Of a stretch of 50,383 nt of DNA, positions 24,639 through 32,440 are shown piece by piece. A program made the position numbers and the translations under genes. Position 1 is the stretch's first letter, and every line of letters begins with the position of its first letter. This DNA comes from an uncultured Alphaproteobacteria bacterium (GTDB lineage: Bacteria; Pseudomonadota; Alphaproteobacteria; Rhodobacterales; Rhodobacteraceae): contig CACGMO010000008.1 in NCBI GenBank assembly GCA_902574225.1, forward strand, positions 20,001 to 70,383, in the 5' to 3' direction. The notes beneath the pieces are model-generated. The model did no database searches. It had not been told where the DNA came from and worked only from the letters and a program-made list of their open reading frames with translations.

Positions 24639-26420
24639 TTAAGGTTTCTGAATCCAGATATAGCTATCATCTTCCCGAGTGGGAATAACCGTAAGTGGCT
24701 CACAATCTTTTTCTACTTCTTTGGGTTGTAGTCCAACCCATTTTCTCACTTCACCTGATCTAAAACAAAACTCACTATTATGATAAGGACATAAGATAGT
24801 TCCTTCATCTGTAATCTGACCTATGTCCAATGGTAAATTCATATGGGGGCATATGTTCTCAATAGCAAAGATGCCTTCCTGATTTATAAGAAGAAATTCT
24901 TTTCCATCATATTCAAACTTTTTCTTTTCTCCGACATCAAGCTCACTAATAGGCAAAGTCCTTATCCAAGTATTGCCATCAATCTCTTTTACTTTAATAT
25001 CAGAGTGGTCAACTAACTTAGCTTTATTTAGAACGCTAACCTCATGCAAGGTAATTAAATTACTAGATCCCCTTAATTTTAATCGCACAAAATTTCTTAC
25101 ATCAACAGCATCTTTAATTCTTTCATAAGCAACATCGGAAATAAGAAAACGTGTTCCCGCCTCTTTATTTATAGCTTCAATTCTACTAGCAATATTTACA
25201 GTGTCTCCAATTATGGTAAATTTCTTGTCTTCACCGAAACCAACAGAGCCTAGGATGGCTTCACCATAATGAACACCTATTCGTATATCAAAATCTCTAC
25301 CGTAAGCTTGAGACAGATAATCCTTAAATTCGTCCATAGCTTGTAGCATTTCTAATGCCGTGTTTGCTGCTCTAAGCGTCTGTTGTCTTGAGTCTTTGAG
25401 ACCAAAGATAGCCAAAATTGCATCACCAATATAATTATTTATCTCTCCACCGTTTTTAATAATGATTTCGCGCATTATAGAGATGTATCGATTTAAAATG
25501 AAAATCACGTCATAAGCAGCAAGCGCTTCGGAAAAGGGTGTAAAACCTTTGATATCGCAAAACATTACCGTCAGATTTCTAATGGTACCAACAGACTCTA
25601 GTTTCGTATCGGACAATTTATTTGAATTACTCAAATCTCGCTTGTCTAGGAGAAGTCTTCTATAAGAAACAGGTCCACTTATTGTGGTTTGGCAGGCAAG
25701 TCTTATGTTATCTGGAAAGGAAAGCTTATCCGATAGCTTTTTCTCAGCATCAGACCTCGTAGAACAATTTTCTAATCCTTCTGTAATTTCAACTCTGCAA
25801 GTTGAGCATTTTCCAGTACCTCCACAAGCGCTTAAGTGAGATATATTGTTTCTTATTGACGCAGTGAGGATTGTTTCATTAACACCTACCTCTATTTCTT
25901 TTTTGTCAGGCTGAACCAGCGCAGAAAAAAGATCTCCATCATTGAGACTTTGATGTAGTTTATTGTGACTGCCATCACAGAAAGGTTTGTTTTTTGTTTT
26001 TTTACATGTGCAGAAATATTTCGCTTCTGATTTTTCTGCTACATATTTTAAGGGTGTGAATTCACTGCCCGCATGACTGCCATCGCAGAAAGGCTGATTT
26101 TTACTTTTTCCACAACTACACCAAAAGTAGCTTTTATCTTTCTCGACGTTATGAGGTATAGGTTTAAATTCCATGATCTTTGTATCATCGAGGATTGTCT
26201 CTAATTTATCATGGCTACCATCACAGAAAGGTTTGTTTCTTGTCTTTTTACATGTGCAGAAATATTTCGTCTCTGTTTTTTCCGCTACATATTTTAAGGG
26301 TGCGAGTGCACTACCCACATGACTACCATCGCAGAAAGGCTGATTTTTACTCTTTCCACAACTGCACCAAAAGTAGCTTTTATCTTTCTCGACATCATGA
26401 GGTATGGGTTTAAATTTCAT
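24639..26420 (-). CDS. Class III nucleotide cyclase fused to four CDGSH motifs, a ferredoxin and a Rieske domain
   Basis: This 593-residue protein joins four recognisable parts. Residues 1-155 hold four CDGSH iron-sulfur motifs (ligands C19/C21/C30/H34, C55/C57/C66/H70, C101/C103/C112/H116, C137/C139/C148/H152), built as two copies of an 82-residue unit. Residues 170-255 form a [2Fe-2S] ferredoxin domain (C199, C205, C208, C243). Residues 280-460 are a class III adenylate/guanylate cyclase domain: FCDIKGF with metal-binding Asp289, YIGDAILAIFG with Asp333, and VNIASR with Asn409/Arg413. Residues 485-590 form a NirD-like Rieske domain (C524-P-H526, C544-P-Y-H547). All ligands are intact, so it could carry up to six clusters and make a cyclic nucleotide in response to redox, oxygen, NO or iron. 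That role is inference. No signal peptide or membrane segment is seen, so it is probably cytoplasmic. It lies 24 bases after the upstream small gene and 14 before the methyltransferase. Confidence 0.85.
   Translation of the reverse strand: MKFKPIPHDVEKDKSYFWCSCGKSKNQPFCDGSHVGSALAPLKYVAEKTETKYFCTCKKTRNKPFCDGSHDKLETILDDTKIMEFKPIPHNVEKDKSYFWCSCGKSKNQPFCDGSHAGSEFTPLKYVAEKSEAKYFCTCKKTKNKPFCDGSHNKLHQSLNDGDLFSALVQPDKKEIEVGVNETILTASIRNNISHLSACGGTGKCSTCRVEITEGLENCSTRSDAEKKLSDKLSFPDNIRLACQTTISGPVSYRRLLLDKRDLSNSNKLSDTKLESVGTIRNLTVMFCDIKGFTPFSEALAAYDVIFILNRYISIMREIIIKNGGEINNYIGDAILAIFGLKDSRQQTLRAANTALEMLQAMDEFKDYLSQAYGRDFDIRIGVHYGEAILGSVGFGEDKKFTIIGDTVNIASRIEAINKEAGTRFLISDVAYERIKDAVDVRNFVRLKLRGSSNLITLHEVSVLNKAKLVDHSDIKVKEIDGNTWIRTLPISELDVGEKKKFEYDGKEFLLINQEGIFAIENICPHMNLPLDIGQITDEGTILCPYHNSEFCFRSGEVRKWVGLQPKEVEKDCEPLTVIPTREDDSYIWIQKP
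25956..26420 (-). repeat. Tandem duplication of the double-CDGSH coding unit (246-base period)
   Basis: Within the cyclase gene, codons 1-73 recur at codons 83-155. The second copy begins at 26174, exactly 246 bases after the first at 26420. Protein copies differ at only a few residues, and the DNA copies are also nearly the same by eye (only occasional mismatches near each copy start), so the duplication looks recent or is kept uniform by gene conversion. Confidence 0.8.
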
Positions 26421-26444
26421 AATTTCTCAATCCTAAGATCCTGA

Positions 26445-26846
26445 CTAATCTTTTTTTACCTTTTTGACAACAATTCTATATCGCGAATCAAATGTCTTTT
26501 TCTCAGAATTAACTATTAAATACTCAATCTGGCTGGATTTAATTGAAATTCTTACTTTCGTTCCTATAAATTTACGATATTCCACATCGTCCCTGATAGT
26601 TAGCGTGTATCGACCTGGGATTAACCTTTTCTTGAAAATCTGATTTTCTCCTAGCATCCCCAAAACTTTACCATTCAAAATAACTGTGAAACGGCCAAAC
26701 ATGCCAGGTAATCCAGTGGAACGACCAAGTACAAGTGTACCGTGATGAGAAGATGTGGAAGCAACATATAATAAATGGGGAGAGGCACCAACACCGCTAG
26801 AGATCAACGCGAAAATCAGCGTGAATATTTGAAACAGCCTTACCAT
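26445..26846 (-). CDS. Small secreted protein of unknown function
   Basis: This 133-residue protein has a signal peptide (MVRLFQIFTLIFALISSGVGA, cleavage near residue 21). The mature part is beta-rich, with GRFTVILNGKVLGML, PGRYTLTIRDD and KVRISIKSSQIEYLIV, which resembles small beta-sandwich periplasmic proteins of the DUF2846 sort; I cannot confirm a family. The C-terminus is basic (VVKKVKKD). It is the first gene of a three-gene leftward run with the Fe-S cyclase and the methyltransferase. A -10-like TATACT lies about 10 bases before its start. Confidence 0.55.
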   Translation of the reverse strand: MVRLFQIFTLIFALISSGVGASPHLLYVASTSSHHGTLVLGRSTGLPGMFGRFTVILNGKVLGMLGENQIFKKRLIPGRYTLTIRDDVEYRKFIGTKVRISIKSSQIEYLIVNSEKKTFDSRYRIVVKKVKKD

Positions 26847-27008
26847 TTCTTTAGTATAGTTTTATGCAAAGAAAAGAAACAGTTCACTAATTGTCTTACA
26901 GTTAATAAAGGCTATTTGGGCTAATTTCCATCAGGAATTTTGTAAAAAGTTGCTTTTCAATTTTTCACTTGCTCCGCTATATAAATCAGGACAGATTAGG
27001 ATGAGATA

Positions 27009-27221
27009 TTATTTCTTGGATAATCCGCTGGGATCATATTGGTCAGAAATCTCTTCCGGTAAATGTTTGCTGCCTGTTGGATCATCGAAAAAATTGAAGA
27101 AAGCCAAAATGATTACCAGAACAATAAAAATATAGGCAACCCACTTCATGAAACTTAAAAACATTCCATAAGCCTCCTGTGCTTGTTTTAAAGCGGCCTC
27201 TTTTACGTCTTTGTCATCCAT
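27009..27221 (-). CDS. aa3-type cytochrome c oxidase subunit IV-like small membrane protein
   Basis: This 70-residue protein has a charged N-terminus (MDDKDVKEAALKQAQEAYGMF), one transmembrane helix (about 25-46, MKWVAYIFIVLVIILAFFNF) and a polar tail. That layout fits the short subunit IV of bacterial aa3 cytochrome oxidases (COX4_pro family), common in alphaproteobacteria. The ATG at 27221 has GGAG 6 bases upstream. No other oxidase subunit is in the window. It could instead be an unrelated single-pass protein. Confidence 0.55.
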   Translation of the reverse strand: MDDKDVKEAALKQAQEAYGMFLSFMKWVAYIFIVLVIILAFFNFFDDPTGSKHLPEEISDQYDPSGLSKK

Positions 27222-27546
27222 GATAGCTCCAAAAACCAATATTTTATCAGTGGAAAGTAGCCTACCTCACAACCAATAAAGTTATTTTTGTGTCTTACTT
27301 TGACTTCTTTTTTTTGTTAATTTTCACGCGCCACGGCCTTTCCTGGGTTCTTAACCCATGATTTAGAAGTAACGCGGTTGTGATCAGAATCATTAAAAAT
27401 AAAACCATGTTTGAGAGATAGGATTCTATTTTGCTTTGACAAGAAAAACTTTATATAAAAAAGATTGTAAATTGTGCTGTTAGAAATTTTTATCTTATTA
27501 AGAAGAACCATAAACGCTAATTACAAGTATTCCTTCGTTTTGCTGT
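27222..27546. other. Intergenic stretch without a supported gene
   Basis: This AT-rich stretch lies between the subunit IV-like gene and the DUF4177 gene. A 64-codon frame on the minus strand (27317-27511) has a low-complexity, Asn/Lys/Ile-rich translation and no ribosome-binding site, so I do not call it. A short GGGTTCTTAACCC palindrome occurs near 27346. A promoter for the subunit IV-like gene should lie at its left end, but no clear box pair is seen. Confidence 0.5.
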
Positions 27547-27747
27547 TTAATTCGTCATTTTAGCTTTTTTGTAGTAATATCTCAGACAGAGTTCATTGTC
27601 GCTCGATCGATAGGAAACAATATTTATTAATTCCCACCCAGCGTTTCCCAAATGAACCAAATCATCATGCTCCAATTTATTTGGAAATCCATCCTCTATT
27701 TGACTTTCATCAAACTTAAAATCCTTAACATAATATTCCCACTGCAT
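27547..27747 (-). CDS. DUF4177-like small protein
   Basis: This 66-residue protein begins MQWEYYVKDFKF and contains DDLVHLGNAGWELINIVSYRS followed by LRYYYKK. That is the DUF4177 pattern (WEY at the start, LG..GWEL..V in the centre and an aromatic-basic final strand). AAGGG precedes the ATG. The function is unknown. It stands alone between an empty stretch and the DUF2000 gene. Confidence 0.68.
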   Translation of the reverse strand: MQWEYYVKDFKFDESQIEDGFPNKLEHDDLVHLGNAGWELINIVSYRSSDNELCLRYYYKKAKMTN

Positions 27748-27826
27748 AAAATTTTCCCTTAAAATATCTGACTAATATTTGTTTAAGTTACTCTTTAATT
27801 AGGTTGTTTAAATAATCCTGAGCCCA

Positions 27827-28234
27827 TTACGAATGTAGCTTCGCACCCTTTGTAACTTTGTCGACTATTTTTTTCTCTTCTCTGATAGCTAGGCCCACCA
27901 CCGGAAGATCCTCACTAGAATAATTTTTAACCGTTGCTCGATTAGCCTCATCATGCCCTGTAGAAAACATATCCTCGATATAGATAGAACAGATTAGAGA
28001 TCTTCCCAAAATTCGATTATGGATTTTTTTTAAAACTGATAAATCAGCTTCCAAAACAACCACTGGTTGTCTATTTAATGGAAGATACTCATAGTTTGAT
28101 TTATCAATATATCTTTCACCAATCAAGGAGCTCGTTTGACCGATGACACCGCTTGTCAAGAATGACGTCACATTGAGTTTTTGCCAAGTCTTAAGAGATG
28201 ATAGAAGTACTATAGCTATTTTTGTATCAAACAC
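27827..28234 (-). CDS. DUF2000 family protein
   Basis: This protein of about 135 residues matches DUF2000, whose fold resembles peptidyl-tRNA hydrolase 2. It has FDTKIAIVL...LKTWQKLNVTSFLTSGV, YLPLNRQPVVVL, FSTGHDEANRATV, LPVVGLAIREEKKIVDKVTKGAKLHS in order. I chose the GTG at 28234, which has GGAG 9 bases upstream and gives the family's usual FDTKI start. A GTG at 28249 would add 5 residues. The biochemical role is not known to me. Confidence 0.8.
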   Translation of the reverse strand: MFDTKIAIVLLSSLKTWQKLNVTSFLTSGVIGQTSSLIGERYIDKSNYEYLPLNRQPVVVLEADLSVLKKIHNRILGRSLICSIYIEDMFSTGHDEANRATVKNYSSEDLPVVGLAIREEKKIVDKVTKGAKLHS

Positions 28235-28371
28235 TTTTGGTTGCTCCACTCTTTTTAATCGAGTCCTATTGGCTCATTGTTAATATCTAGTAATCAAATA
28301 ATAGTAATCGAAGTATTTTTTTATTTCAAAGTGAATACAATTAATTTTCAAGCATTTTAGCCTCAATCTTT

Positions 28372-28391
28372 TGCTACAACCGTAGCATTTT
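28372..28391 (+). repeat. Short hairpin followed by T-run in a divergent intergenic region
   Basis: TGCTAC (28372-28377) and GTAGCA (28382-28387) flank an AACC loop and are followed by TTTT on the plus strand. No rightward gene ends nearby, so it is not an obvious terminator. It may be a regulatory hairpin upstream of the membrane-protein gene, or chance. Confidence 0.25.
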
Positions 28392-28438
28392 CGAACTTCT
28401 CATGTTACGCTTTGATTGATACAATTTCGGAGGAAAAA

Positions 28439-28858
28439 ATGATCGATGCATTCAATGGACCAATTTTCTTAATTCTTTATATTATTAATTTTTTGGGTGG
28501 AGCTTATTACGCATACCAAGCGCTGTTTACGTCAGAAAAATTTTGTGACCAATACGGTATCCACCACTCTGCAATTTTGCCTCTTAGACTAGCAGGCTCT
28601 CTTATAGCCGCATTGGTATTGGTTTCAGTTTATATATTATTTCGTGAAAATGGTCCCTTGGGAACATGGCCCATTTTTGTGTTTGGTTTTTTACAAAGTT
28701 TGATTTTTACATACTTCGGTTATGTTACGGTAAAGTTTTCTGAGGCTGCGAAATTAGAGGGTGTAAAATATACAGCTGAAGCATATATTGCGCCTGCAGG
28801 TTTCACAATATTGAACGCTATTCTGATTTATGGGTTGAGTGACAAGCTCTATTCTTAA
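28439..28858 (+). CDS. Four-helix integral membrane protein of unknown function
   Basis: This 139-residue protein has four predicted transmembrane segments: about 5-27 (PIFLILYIINFLGGAYYAYQAL), 44-67, 74-96 and 111-130. I recognise no catalytic motif. The ATG at 28439 follows GGAGG at ideal spacing; an in-frame ATG at 28412 has no such site and is not preferred. It starts 29 bases before the CaiB gene, so the two may be co-transcribed. Confidence 0.65.
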   Translation: MIDAFNGPIFLILYIINFLGGAYYAYQALFTSEKFCDQYGIHHSAILPLRLAGSLIAALVLVSVYILFRENGPLGTWPIFVFGFLQSLIFTYFGYVTVKFSEAAKLEGVKYTAEAYIAPAGFTILNAILIYGLSDKLYS

Positions 28859-28887
28859 AATTTTATTTAATGGGAATCTTTTTGTAA

Positions 28888-30117
28888 ATGGCAACAAGTA
28901 GGGACAAAAAATCCCCGAATACTCGACTACCTCTTGAAGGTGTAGTTGTGCTCGATATAACTCGAGTAGTCGCTGGTCCTTACAGTGCCATGATCCTAGC
29001 AGATTTGGGAGCTATGGTTATTAAAATTGAAAACCCGGGAGACCCTGATTATACGAGAAACTTTCCGCCTTTTACAAAAACGGATAAAGAAAGTGCATTC
29101 TTTGCTCAGTATAATAGAAATAAGCAGGGCATGACCTTGAACCTAAAAACTGTAGAGGGCAAAAAAACCTTAAAGCAATTGGTAAAAAAGGCGGATATTT
29201 TAATTGAGAACTTTCGACCGGGAGCAATGAACAGCCTAGGTTTGGGATACGAAGATCTTAAAAAAGAAAACCCTGCACTGGTGTATACTTCGATAAGTGG
29301 TTTTGGTCAGACGGGGCCAAAGTCGTCAAGGCCAAGTTTTGATAACACTGGACAGGCTGAGAGCGGTCTGTGGTCCATGAATGGTTATCCCGACAGACCG
29401 CCCGTAAGGGTTGGCACTATCATTGGAGATCTAGCAGCCTGTTTTTTTGGCACTATAGGGACCATTGTGGCGCTCAGAGAGGCTGAAAAAACAGGAATAG
29501 GGCAATTAGTTGATGTAGCTCAGGTTGACTCCACTCTATGTTTAACCGAAAGCGCGCTTCTTCGTTATTCTGTCGATGGTGTAGAGGCCACCCCTACCGG
29601 AAACGATCATGCCTTTGTTCGACCATATGAACAATTTTCTTGCAAGGATGGATTTGTGTTTTTTGGGGGATATAACGATAAGCAGTGGAGAGAAACACTT
29701 AAAATTTTTAATTGCGATGATTTAGCATCAGATCCTGAAATTGATACAATGCACAAGCGTTTTAATAAGGAAGTGTATGACAGACGCATAAAGCCTCTCA
29801 TTAATGGATGGTTTTCCAGATACACTAAGGCCGAGCTTGAAACTATGCTTGCCGATAAAGTTCCGTTAAGCCCAATCAAGGGAATTGGTGAAGTTGTTTC
29901 TGATCCTCAATTAATAGACCGCAAAATGATTCTTGATATGCCTGTACTAAACGAGGTTGTTAAAGTCTTTGGCAATCCAATAAAGCTTTCGAATATGGCC
30001 GAAACCGAAATTAGAAGAGCACCAAAGCTTGGAGAAGATAATATAGCTATTTTAAAAGAAATGCTTGGATTGAATAATGAACAAATAGAGGCACTTAGGG
30101 ACTCCGGAGCGATTTGA
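28888..30117 (+). CDS. CaiB/BaiF family III CoA-transferase
   Basis: Family III CoA-transferases move CoA between carboxylic acids through an aspartyl-CoA intermediate. The 409-residue protein has the N-terminal LPLEGVVVLDITRVVAGPYSAMILADLGAMVIKIENP, the YNRNKQGMTLNLKT segment, DILIENFRPGAMNSLGLGYEDL and SISGFGQTGP. The catalytic Asp is in GTIIGDLAACFFG. Carnitine, formate/oxalate, bile acid or other substrates are possible. The adjacent genes do not settle it. Confidence 0.9.
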   Translation: MATSRDKKSPNTRLPLEGVVVLDITRVVAGPYSAMILADLGAMVIKIENPGDPDYTRNFPPFTKTDKESAFFAQYNRNKQGMTLNLKTVEGKKTLKQLVKKADILIENFRPGAMNSLGLGYEDLKKENPALVYTSISGFGQTGPKSSRPSFDNTGQAESGLWSMNGYPDRPPVRVGTIIGDLAACFFGTIGTIVALREAEKTGIGQLVDVAQVDSTLCLTESALLRYSVDGVEATPTGNDHAFVRPYEQFSCKDGFVFFGGYNDKQWRETLKIFNCDDLASDPEIDTMHKRFNKEVYDRRIKPLINGWFSRYTKAELETMLADKVPLSPIKGIGEVVSDPQLIDRKMILDMPVLNEVVKVFGNPIKLSNMAETEIRRAPKLGEDNIAILKEMLGLNNEQIEALRDSGAI

Positions 30118-30238
30118 CAACGGCTTAGCTGGTTAATGTTTTGAGAATTATTAATCTTCCTATCTGATTAAAAATTTAGTTTTCGTTCTCAAAAAAAAAA
30201 GATTAAAATTGGATACATTAGCACTTGGAGATTAAGAC

Positions 30239-31423
30239 ATGAAAGATGGAATTACTGATTTAGAAAAAAAAATTCCCTCCAATGAGGAACATGAGAATTT
30301 TCAAACTTTTGAAAAAATTGTTAACCGAGAAACAACAAAAGCTGATGCACCGCTTGCTATAGAAATTAAGAATAATATTCCAATTTATTCTGGGCAGTTA
30401 GTCAGAGACTGTGCAAATTTATTTGAGAGAAAACAGGAATTACTAACTGAGTGGTCTAGCGTATTCGAAAGCGGTGTGGGAATAATTGCGATTTCAAATG
30501 CTATTGAAAATACTTCTGTGGTCGACATAGCAACGACTAATTTTGAAGAAATAATAAACTCTGAAAAATTAAATGGGAATGTAGGCGATCACTTTGCTAA
30601 ACCAGGAGCGAACGATAGAATATGGAATTCACTCCAAAAGCACTGTATGAAGGACCCACAAAACTTTATAGATTACTATTGCTCAGAAGCCATCGCGTTA
30701 GCTTCAGAAGCTTGGCTTGGCCCCAATTACCAAGTAACGGCACAAGTCAATAGAGTGAATCCTGGTGGAAAAGCTCAAAATGCTCATAGAGACTATCACT
30801 TAGGATTTATGTCAGGTGAACAATCTGCCAGTTGGCCTCTACATGTACATGCAATGTCACCTTACCTTACACTTCAAGGCGCAATTGCGCACTGCGACAT
30901 GAGTATTGAAAGTGGGCCTACGCTCTTACTACCGTACTCCCAATTATATAGAAGGGGCTATATTGACTTTTCTAATGAGAAGTATCAAAAATTCTTCGAT
31001 AAAAATGCTGTTCAGATTGAAATGACAAAGGGAGATGCTGTGTTCTTTAATCCTGCTGTTATGCATGGAGCAGGAAATAATAAAACTAAATCAGTAAAAA
31101 GAATGGCCAATCTACTCCAAATATCATCAGCATTTGGAAGAGCAATGGAAACCATTGATAGGAAAACTATGGCTAAGACACTATACCCTCGGTTATTAGA
31201 ATTAGTTATGAAAAAAAAGATGCCTTTCAGGCTAATCGAAAATGTTGTGGGGGCAAGTTCGGAGGGCTATTCATTTCCAACCAATTTAGATCTGGATCCT
31301 CCCATAGACGGAATGGCGCCAAAAACCCAAGCTATGATTATCATTGAGTCATTAAAAGCTGAAAAAGAACCAACTTTTGTCTTTGAAGAATTGAATTTAC
31401 TTGATATTCGACAATCTTCGTAA
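30239..31423 (+). CDS. Phytanoyl-CoA dioxygenase (PhyH) family oxygenase
   Basis: PhyH proteins are Fe(II)/2-oxoglutarate oxygenases with a double-stranded beta-helix. This 394-residue protein has NAHRDYHLGFMSGE near 182-195, whose H-x-D supplies two iron ligands. The distal His and a basic 2-oxoglutarate-binding residue lie in VFFNPAVMHGAGNNKTKSVKRMANLLQ. It ends 15 bases before iolG, so it is probably in the same transcript and may prepare an inositol derivative for the pathway, for example by oxidative demethylation. The substrate is not known; this is inference from position only. Confidence 0.82.
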   Translation: MKDGITDLEKKIPSNEEHENFQTFEKIVNRETTKADAPLAIEIKNNIPIYSGQLVRDCANLFERKQELLTEWSSVFESGVGIIAISNAIENTSVVDIATTNFEEIINSEKLNGNVGDHFAKPGANDRIWNSLQKHCMKDPQNFIDYYCSEAIALASEAWLGPNYQVTAQVNRVNPGGKAQNAHRDYHLGFMSGEQSASWPLHVHAMSPYLTLQGAIAHCDMSIESGPTLLLPYSQLYRRGYIDFSNEKYQKFFDKNAVQIEMTKGDAVFFNPAVMHGAGNNKTKSVKRMANLLQISSAFGRAMETIDRKTMAKTLYPRLLELVMKKKMPFRLIENVVGASSEGYSFPTNLDLDPPIDGMAPKTQAMIIIESLKAEKEPTFVFEELNLLDIRQSS

Positions 31424-31438
31424 AGAGATTTTGATAAT

Positions 31439-32434
31439 ATGAAGCGAATAAAATTTGCAATTTTAGGAATGGGCAGAATTGGTAAAGTTCACGCTGATAC
31501 AATTCAAGCAAACTCCAACGCTGAGCTTGCTGCTATACACGATCCAATAAATAATGAAATTAATAGACTTCAAAAAAGGTATTCGTGTCAACAAATGTCA
31601 CTTGATGACATTACTAATAATGATCAAATTAAGGGTATTCTTATCTGCACTCCCACTGATACACATGTCGATCTTATAAAAAGATTTCTTTATACTAAAA
31701 AAGCTGTGTTCTGCGAAAAACCTCTTGATCTAAATTTAAGAAAAGTTAAGAAACTCGTTCAATTAGTTAGCGAATCCAAATCTCAAGTAATGCTCGGGTT
31801 TAATAGAAGATTTGACCCTCATTTCGCAAAATTGAAAGCACATTTAACCAAAAAAGAAATTGGGGTTATTGAGCAAATCACCATAACATCAAGAGACCCA
31901 AATCCGCCAACAATTGAATATATTAAACAATCTGGTGGTATATTTAAAGATATGGCTATCCATGATCTCGATATGGCTGTCTTCTTAGCTGATGAGAAAA
32001 TACATTCTATCACCGCTTTAGGATCCAATTTTGTAAGCAAAAAAATTGAGCAAGCCGGTGATTACGATACTGCCACTATTTTAATGAGAACCATTTCTGG
32101 AAAGCAGATTTCAATAATTAACTCACGAAGGGCGACATATGGTTATGATCAAAGAGTCGAGGTTCATGGGTCGAAAGGAAGTTTAAAAGTTAACAATCCC
32201 ACTCTCTCGGAAATAGAACTAGCAAAGGAAGCTGGAACAACTAAAGATAGGTTGCACCACTTTTTTATGACAAGGTACATAGACGCTTACAAAAATCAAA
32301 TCGACTACTTTGTTGACTGTATAAAAAAACGGTCAATGCCTAAACCTGACAGTTATGATGGTTATTACGCTCTGTACTTAGCCGAAAATGCTCTTAAATC
32401 TGCTAAAACAGGTAGAACATTTTATTTGAGCTGA
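31439..32434 (+). CDS. iolG: Inositol 2-dehydrogenase (Gfo/Idh/MocA family)
   Basis: IolG oxidises myo-inositol to 2-keto-myo-inositol with NAD+. The 331-residue protein has the Rossmann motif FAILGMGRIGKVHADTI at 6-22, the CTPTDTH and FCEKPLDLN segments (Lys of the EKP motif is catalytic), and GGIFKDMAIHDLDMAVFLADE with conserved Asp/His. These match IolG better than other family members. It sits 15 bases after the PhyH gene and convergent with a second family member. The name rests on motif and context, not on a search. Confidence 0.84.
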   Translation: MKRIKFAILGMGRIGKVHADTIQANSNAELAAIHDPINNEINRLQKRYSCQQMSLDDITNNDQIKGILICTPTDTHVDLIKRFLYTKKAVFCEKPLDLNLRKVKKLVQLVSESKSQVMLGFNRRFDPHFAKLKAHLTKKEIGVIEQITITSRDPNPPTIEYIKQSGGIFKDMAIHDLDMAVFLADEKIHSITALGSNFVSKKIEQAGDYDTATILMRTISGKQISIINSRRATYGYDQRVEVHGSKGSLKVNNPTLSEIELAKEAGTTKDRLHHFFMTRYIDAYKNQIDYFVDCIKKRSMPKPDSYDGYYALYLAENALKSAKTGRTFYLS

Positions 32435-32440
32435 TGTTAA

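Noticed and set aside
27346-27358. GGGTTCTTAACCC palindrome
   Set aside because: Too short, with no T-run and no gene ending nearby.
27317-27511. 64-codon frame on the minus strand
   Set aside because: Asn/Lys/Ile-rich low-complexity translation, no ribosome-binding site, no family; in a gene-poor stretch.
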